Below are positions 30,679-33,806 of a stretch of DNA of 33,806 bases, one piece after another. How positions within the stretch are numbered: position 1 is the stretch's first letter; every line of letters starts with the position of its first letter. The notes under the pieces are model-generated. The model was not told the DNA's origin, made no database searches, and was given only the letters and a program-made list of their open reading frames with translations. The DNA comes from an uncultured Candidatus Saccharibacteria bacterium. GTDB lineage: Bacteria > Patescibacteriota > Saccharimonadia > Saccharimonadales > Saccharimonadaceae. The position numbers were made by a program, and so were the translations under genes. The stretch lies in assembly GCA_947302125.1 (NCBI GenBank), contig CAMYUL010000007.1:1-33806 (forward strand), written 5' to 3'.

Positions 30679-33552
30679 ATGGAGAACGCAATCAAGATTC
30701 GTGGCGCCCGTCAACACAACCTCAAGGACATTGATGTTGATATCCCGCGCGACAAGCTCGTCGTCCTCACTGGGCTTTCCGGCTCCGGCAAATCCAGCTT
30801 AGCTTTTGATACAATTTATGCCGAAGGTCAGCGTAGATACGTTGAATCTCTTAGCAGCTACGCCCGTATGTTCTTAGGTGTCATGGACAAGCCAGATGTC
30901 GATACTATCACTGGTCTCAGCCCAGCTATTTCTATTGATCAGAAATCTACCAGTAGAAATCCGCGTTCTACCGTCGCGACCGTCACGGAAGTTTTTGATT
31001 ACCTTCGTCTTTTGTTTGCTCGCGTGGGCGTACCGCATTGTCCGATCTGTCATAGCGAGGTAAGCCGCCGTACTAACGAGGACATTGTCAACGAAGTCAT
31101 GAAGCTTCCGCTTGGTAGCAAGTTGATGCTCCTCGCGCCAATCGTCCAGCAAAAGAAGGGCGAGTTCCAGCACATCCCGGAGCAGTATCAGAAAAAAGGT
31201 TTTTCTAGAGTCCGTGTTGATGGTATTGTCTATGCCTTAGACGAGTTTCCAGAGCTCGAGAAAAACATCAAGCACGACATCGAGGTTGTCGTCGATCGTT
31301 TCATTTTGAGCCCAGATTTAGAGTCTCGAATTTCTAGCTCCATCGAGCAAGCCTTAGACCTTGGCCAGGGAATTATTAAGCTCTTAAAAATTACCGACAA
31401 CTCCACGTCCGTTTCCGAGAAAAATATCTCCGACGCCAATTCTGAAGTCTTAACTTATTCACAGCGTTATGCCTGTCCAAATCATCCTGACGAGCTCATT
31501 CCGGAGCTTGAGCCGCGCCTCTTTTCTTTTAACGCTCCGCAGGGTGCTTGTCCGACTTGTACTGGCCTTGGCACGCGCATGGAAATTGACCCGAGCCTAG
31601 TCTTTAACGAGAATCTTACTATCGCCGAGGGTGGCATCCGCCCATTCAATCGCGTCACACAGGATTCTTGGTGGCTGAAGCGCCTTGATGCTGTTGCTAA
31701 GAAAAACAATTTCAGCATCCACGTTCCAATTCGCGAGCTTTCCGAGGAAGCCCGTCAGAAGATTTTGTATGGCACTGGTCCAGAAAAATATACTGTGCAT
31801 CTTTCCGGCTCCGGCAAATTCTCCGCCGGCACGACTTATCAGTCTACTTACGAGGGTGTCATTCCGACTTTGGAACGCCGCCACCGCGAGACTGACTCCG
31901 ACTTTATTAGAAAAGACATCGAGCGTTTTATGCGTCTCAAGGAATGTCAGACTTGTCATGGCGCTAGGCTCAAGCCGGCAGTACTCGCCGTCACAATTCA
32001 TGGCCTAAATATTATTGATATGTGCAACCTCGACGTTGACGCAACCCTAGAAGTTTTAAGCAAGGATATGGAGTTTACGGAAGAGGAGCACCAGATTGCT
32101 GATCCAATTTTGAAGGAAATTAGAGAGCGCGTGAAGTTTATGCAAGACGTCGGCCTAGGTTATTTGGAGCTCGGCCGCGCAGCCAACACGCTGTCCGGCG
32201 GCGAAGCCCAGCGTATTCGCCTCGCCACTCAAATCGGCTCTGGCCTTCAGGGCGTGCTTTACGTTCTTGATGAGCCATCCATCGGTCTCCACCAGCGCGA
32301 CAATGACAAACTCATTGCTACATTGAAGCACCTTCGCGATCTTAAGAATACTGTTCTGGTCGTCGAGCACGATGAGGATACTATGCTTTCGTCCGACTAT
32401 ATTATTGACATTGGTCCTGGCGCTGGTGTCAATGGCGGCAAAATTGTTGCAGCTGGCACCCCGGAAGAAATTATGAAAAATGAAGACTCTCTCACTGGCA
32501 AATATCTTTCCGGCAAGCTCAAGATCGAAACTCCAAAGAAGCGCAGAAAGCCGATCCAGGACAGATACTTAGAAGTTATTGGCGCTCGTGAAAATAATCT
32601 CAAGAATATCAATGTCAAGTTCCCACTTGGCGTGATGACTGTGGTTTCTGGTGTTTCTGGCTCTGGCAAGTCTACACTCGTAAATGACATTCTTGCAAAC
32701 GAACTGCTTGCTCGTTTGCACCGTGCACAGACTGTTGCCGGTGCGCACGAACGTATTGATGGTATCGAATATCTCGACAAATGTATTGTTATTGACCAGA
32801 GTCCAATCGGCCGCACTCCGCGCTCCAATCCGGCGACCTACACTGGCGTGTTTAACCAGATTCGCGAGCTCTTTGCGCAGCAGCCAGAAGCGGAAATCCG
32901 TGGCTATAAGGCCGGCCGCTTCAGCTTCAACGTTAAGGGTGGTCGCTGCGAAACTTGTCAGGGTGATGGCGTCAACAAGATCGAGATGCATTTCTTGCCA
33001 GATGTCTATGTCACTTGTCCAGCTTGTCATGGCAAGCGCTATAATCGCGAAGCTCTAGAAGTTAAGTATAAGGGCAAGGATATTTCTCAGGTACTCGACA
33101 TGACGATCGACGAAGCCGTAGAATTCTTTGCCAACATTCCATCCATCGCGCCAAAGCTCAAGACTATTCAGGAAGTCGGCCTCGGCTATATTCGCCTTGG
33201 GCAACCAGCCACCACTTTTTCCGGCGGGGAAGCGCAGCGTATCAAGCTTGCCACCGAGCTCTCACGCCGCTCTACTGGTAAGACCCTGTATATTTTGGAC
33301 GAGCCAACCACTGGCCTTCATACTGCCGATGTTAAGAAGCTGCTTAGCATCTTGAATAAGCTAGTTGACGGCGGCAACTCAATGATCATTATTGAGCACA
33401 ATCTCCACGTCATTAAGTCTGCTGACTGGATCATTGATATGGGCCCAGAAGGCGGCCAACATGGCGGCACGGTAATCGCCGAAGGCACACCAGAAGACCT
33501 GGCCAAATCAGCCAAGACCCCTACCGGCCAATATCTTAAGACGATCCTATAA
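30679..33552 (+). CDS. uvrA: Excinuclease ABC subunit A
   Basis: 957 residues, full length. I chose ATG 30679 ([15 protein letters not shown]), after the promoter; the longer form starts in LIR3. Damage-recognition ATPase of nucleotide excision repair. Two ABC modules: Walker [10 protein letters not shown] (about residue 32) and GVSGSGKST (about 658), signatures LSGGEAQRI and FSGGEAQRI, and Walker [14 protein letters not shown] and [12 protein letters not shown]. Zinc modules show [28 protein letters not shown] and CPACHGKRY. No other uvr gene is adjacent. Confidence 0.98.
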   Translation: MENAIKIRGARQHNLKDIDVDIPRDKLVVLTGLSGSGKSSLAFDTIYAEGQRRYVESLSSYARMFLGVMDKPDVDTITGLSPAISIDQKSTSRNPRSTVATVTEVFDYLRLLFARVGVPHCPICHSEVSRRTNEDIVNEVMKLPLGSKLMLLAPIVQQKKGEFQHIPEQYQKKGFSRVRVDGIVYALDEFPELEKNIKHDIEVVVDRFILSPDLESRISSSIEQALDLGQGIIKLLKITDNSTSVSEKNISDANSEVLTYSQRYACPNHPDELIPELEPRLFSFNAPQGACPTCTGLGTRMEIDPSLVFNENLTIAEGGIRPFNRVTQDSWWLKRLDAVAKKNNFSIHVPIRELSEEARQKILYGTGPEKYTVHLSGSGKFSAGTTYQSTYEGVIPTLERRHRETDSDFIRKDIERFMRLKECQTCHGARLKPAVLAVTIHGLNIIDMCNLDVDATLEVLSKDMEFTEEEHQIADPILKEIRERVKFMQDVGLGYLELGRAANTLSGGEAQRIRLATQIGSGLQGVLYVLDEPSIGLHQRDNDKLIATLKHLRDLKNTVLVVEHDEDTMLSSDYIIDIGPGAGVNGGKIVAAGTPEEIMKNEDSLTGKYLSGKLKIETPKKRRKPIQDRYLEVIGARENNLKNINVKFPLGVMTVVSGVSGSGKSTLVNDILANELLARLHRAQTVAGAHERIDGIEYLDKCIVIDQSPIGRTPRSNPATYTGVFNQIRELFAQQPEAEIRGYKAGRFSFNVKGGRCETCQGDGVNKIEMHFLPDVYVTCPACHGKRYNREALEVKYKGKDISQVLDMTIDEAVEFFANIPSIAPKLKTIQEVGLGYIRLGQPATTFSGGEAQRIKLATELSRRSTGKTLYILDEPTTGLHTADVKKLLSILNKLVDGGNSMIIIEHNLHVIKSADWIIDMGPEGGQHGGTVIAEGTPEDLAKSAKTPTGQYLKTIL

Positions 33553-33560
33553 TTCACCCA

Positions 33561-33591
33561 GAAAAACGTTGTAAATTCTACAACATTTTTT
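33561..33591 (+). terminator. Terminator after uvrA, TGTTGTA family
   Basis: AAAAACGTTGTA (33562-33573) pairs with TACAACATTTTT (33579-33590), one C-A mismatch, 5-nt loop, T6 tract. Confidence 0.85.
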
Positions 33592-33615
33592 CTCAAATCT
33601 TCCACCCGCTTATGG

Positions 33616-33621
33616 TAAAAT
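33616..33621 (+). promoter_or_regulatory. Promoter -10 of the last, partial gene
   Basis: TATGG-TAAAAT ending 9 nt before ATG 33631; leaderless or nearly so. Confidence 0.6.
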
Positions 33622-33630
33622 AAAGACATA

Positions 33631-33806
33631 ATGGGAATAATAAAAAGATCCTCAAAAGGAGGCTATTTAAAGAGAGCGTCCCTCTCTCTAATTCCTTTTA
33701 TATGTGCGGTATTCTTGTGTTCTATACTTACATTTTCTATTACTGCTTCTAACTCTTCTGCCTCCGCAGAAAGTGTTGGTAGTTCTACCTTATCAGTAAG
33801 GGTAAA
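33631..33806 (+). CDS. Start of a secreted/surface protein, cut by the window end
   Basis: 58 codons are visible. Basic start (MGIIKRSSKGGYLKRAS), a hydrophobic stretch (LSLIPFICAVFLCSILTFSI) and a Ser/Ala-rich region with a plausible signal peptidase I site after ASA (SSASA|ES). The mature start (VGSSTLSVRV) could open a beta-sandwich domain. By context it may be another FISUMP-type surface protein, like the gene at the left edge, but the visible part does not show it. Confidence 0.75.
   Translation, partial: MGIIKRSSKGGYLKRASLSLIPFICAVFLCSILTFSITASNSSASAESVGSSTLSVRV

Overview
The window looks like chromosomal DNA of a Candidate Phyla Radiation bacterium, most likely Candidatus Saccharibacteria (TM7). 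This is an inference from gene content and style, not from a 16S gene. The supporting features are: tandem FISUMP-type surface domains with signature cysteines, a str operon reduced to rpsL-rpsG, a MIP-family protein with a Lys/Ala tail, proline-rich single-pass membrane proteins, a YabE-like/phage-lysozyme wall protein beside ksgA, and very compact intergenic regions. The standard genetic code fits throughout. No insertion sequence, phage, CRISPR array or rRNA was seen.

Layout. 1-1965: 3' part of a large secreted protein with two FISUMP (C-type-lectin-like) repeats whose C-terminal segments differ in a way that resembles diversity-generating retroelement (DGR) variable regions. 2020-5549: rpsL-rpsG with a structured leader, a long hairpin element, rubrerythrin-ruvB, and a PH-like membrane protein. 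5550-6274: a leaderless pilin gene facing a tRNA-Arg/Ser/Met cluster. 6305-8632: a divergent membrane pyrophosphatase with a structured leader. 8647-11343 (minus): tRNA-Glu, pgk and pyk. 11387-14893: a small membrane protein, RNase J with a long N-terminal extension, a CmpB-like membrane protein and tRNA-Leu. 14955-19735: YabE-like wall hydrolase-ksgA, a Pro/Ala-rich membrane protein, metG. 19747-22627 (minus): LtaS-like phosphoglycerol transferase and a MIP-family protein. 22725-27248: small membrane protein, a long nested inverted repeat, pheS-pheT-FKBP operon. 27250-30417: a repeat-preceded membrane protein, exonuclease I, a second Pro-rich membrane protein. 30410-33591: a 218-bp nested inverted repeat, then uvrA. 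From 33631: start of another secreted protein.

How the parts work together. The window mixes translation (S12, S7, KsgA, MetRS, PheRS, five tRNAs), the ATP-yielding end of glycolysis (Pgk, Pyk), PPi-driven ion pumping, DNA repair (RuvB, ExoI, UvrA), RNA decay (RNase J) and an envelope/surface set (FISUMP, pilin, LtaS-like, lysozyme-like, FKBP). This is consistent with a reduced, host-attached fermenter.

Expression style. About half the genes have a TATAAT-like box ending 6-10 nt before the ATG, implying leaderless mRNAs. The others have an SD and a leader. All 27 complete genes stop with TAA or TAG and none with TGA. The most unusual elements are the DGR-like variable segments, an in-frame GC-rich palindromic insert in pheT that shares a motif with the hairpin upstream of uvrA, three long nested inverted repeats, a recurring TGTTGTAAA palindrome, and a 12-mer repeated three times at 27250-27322.
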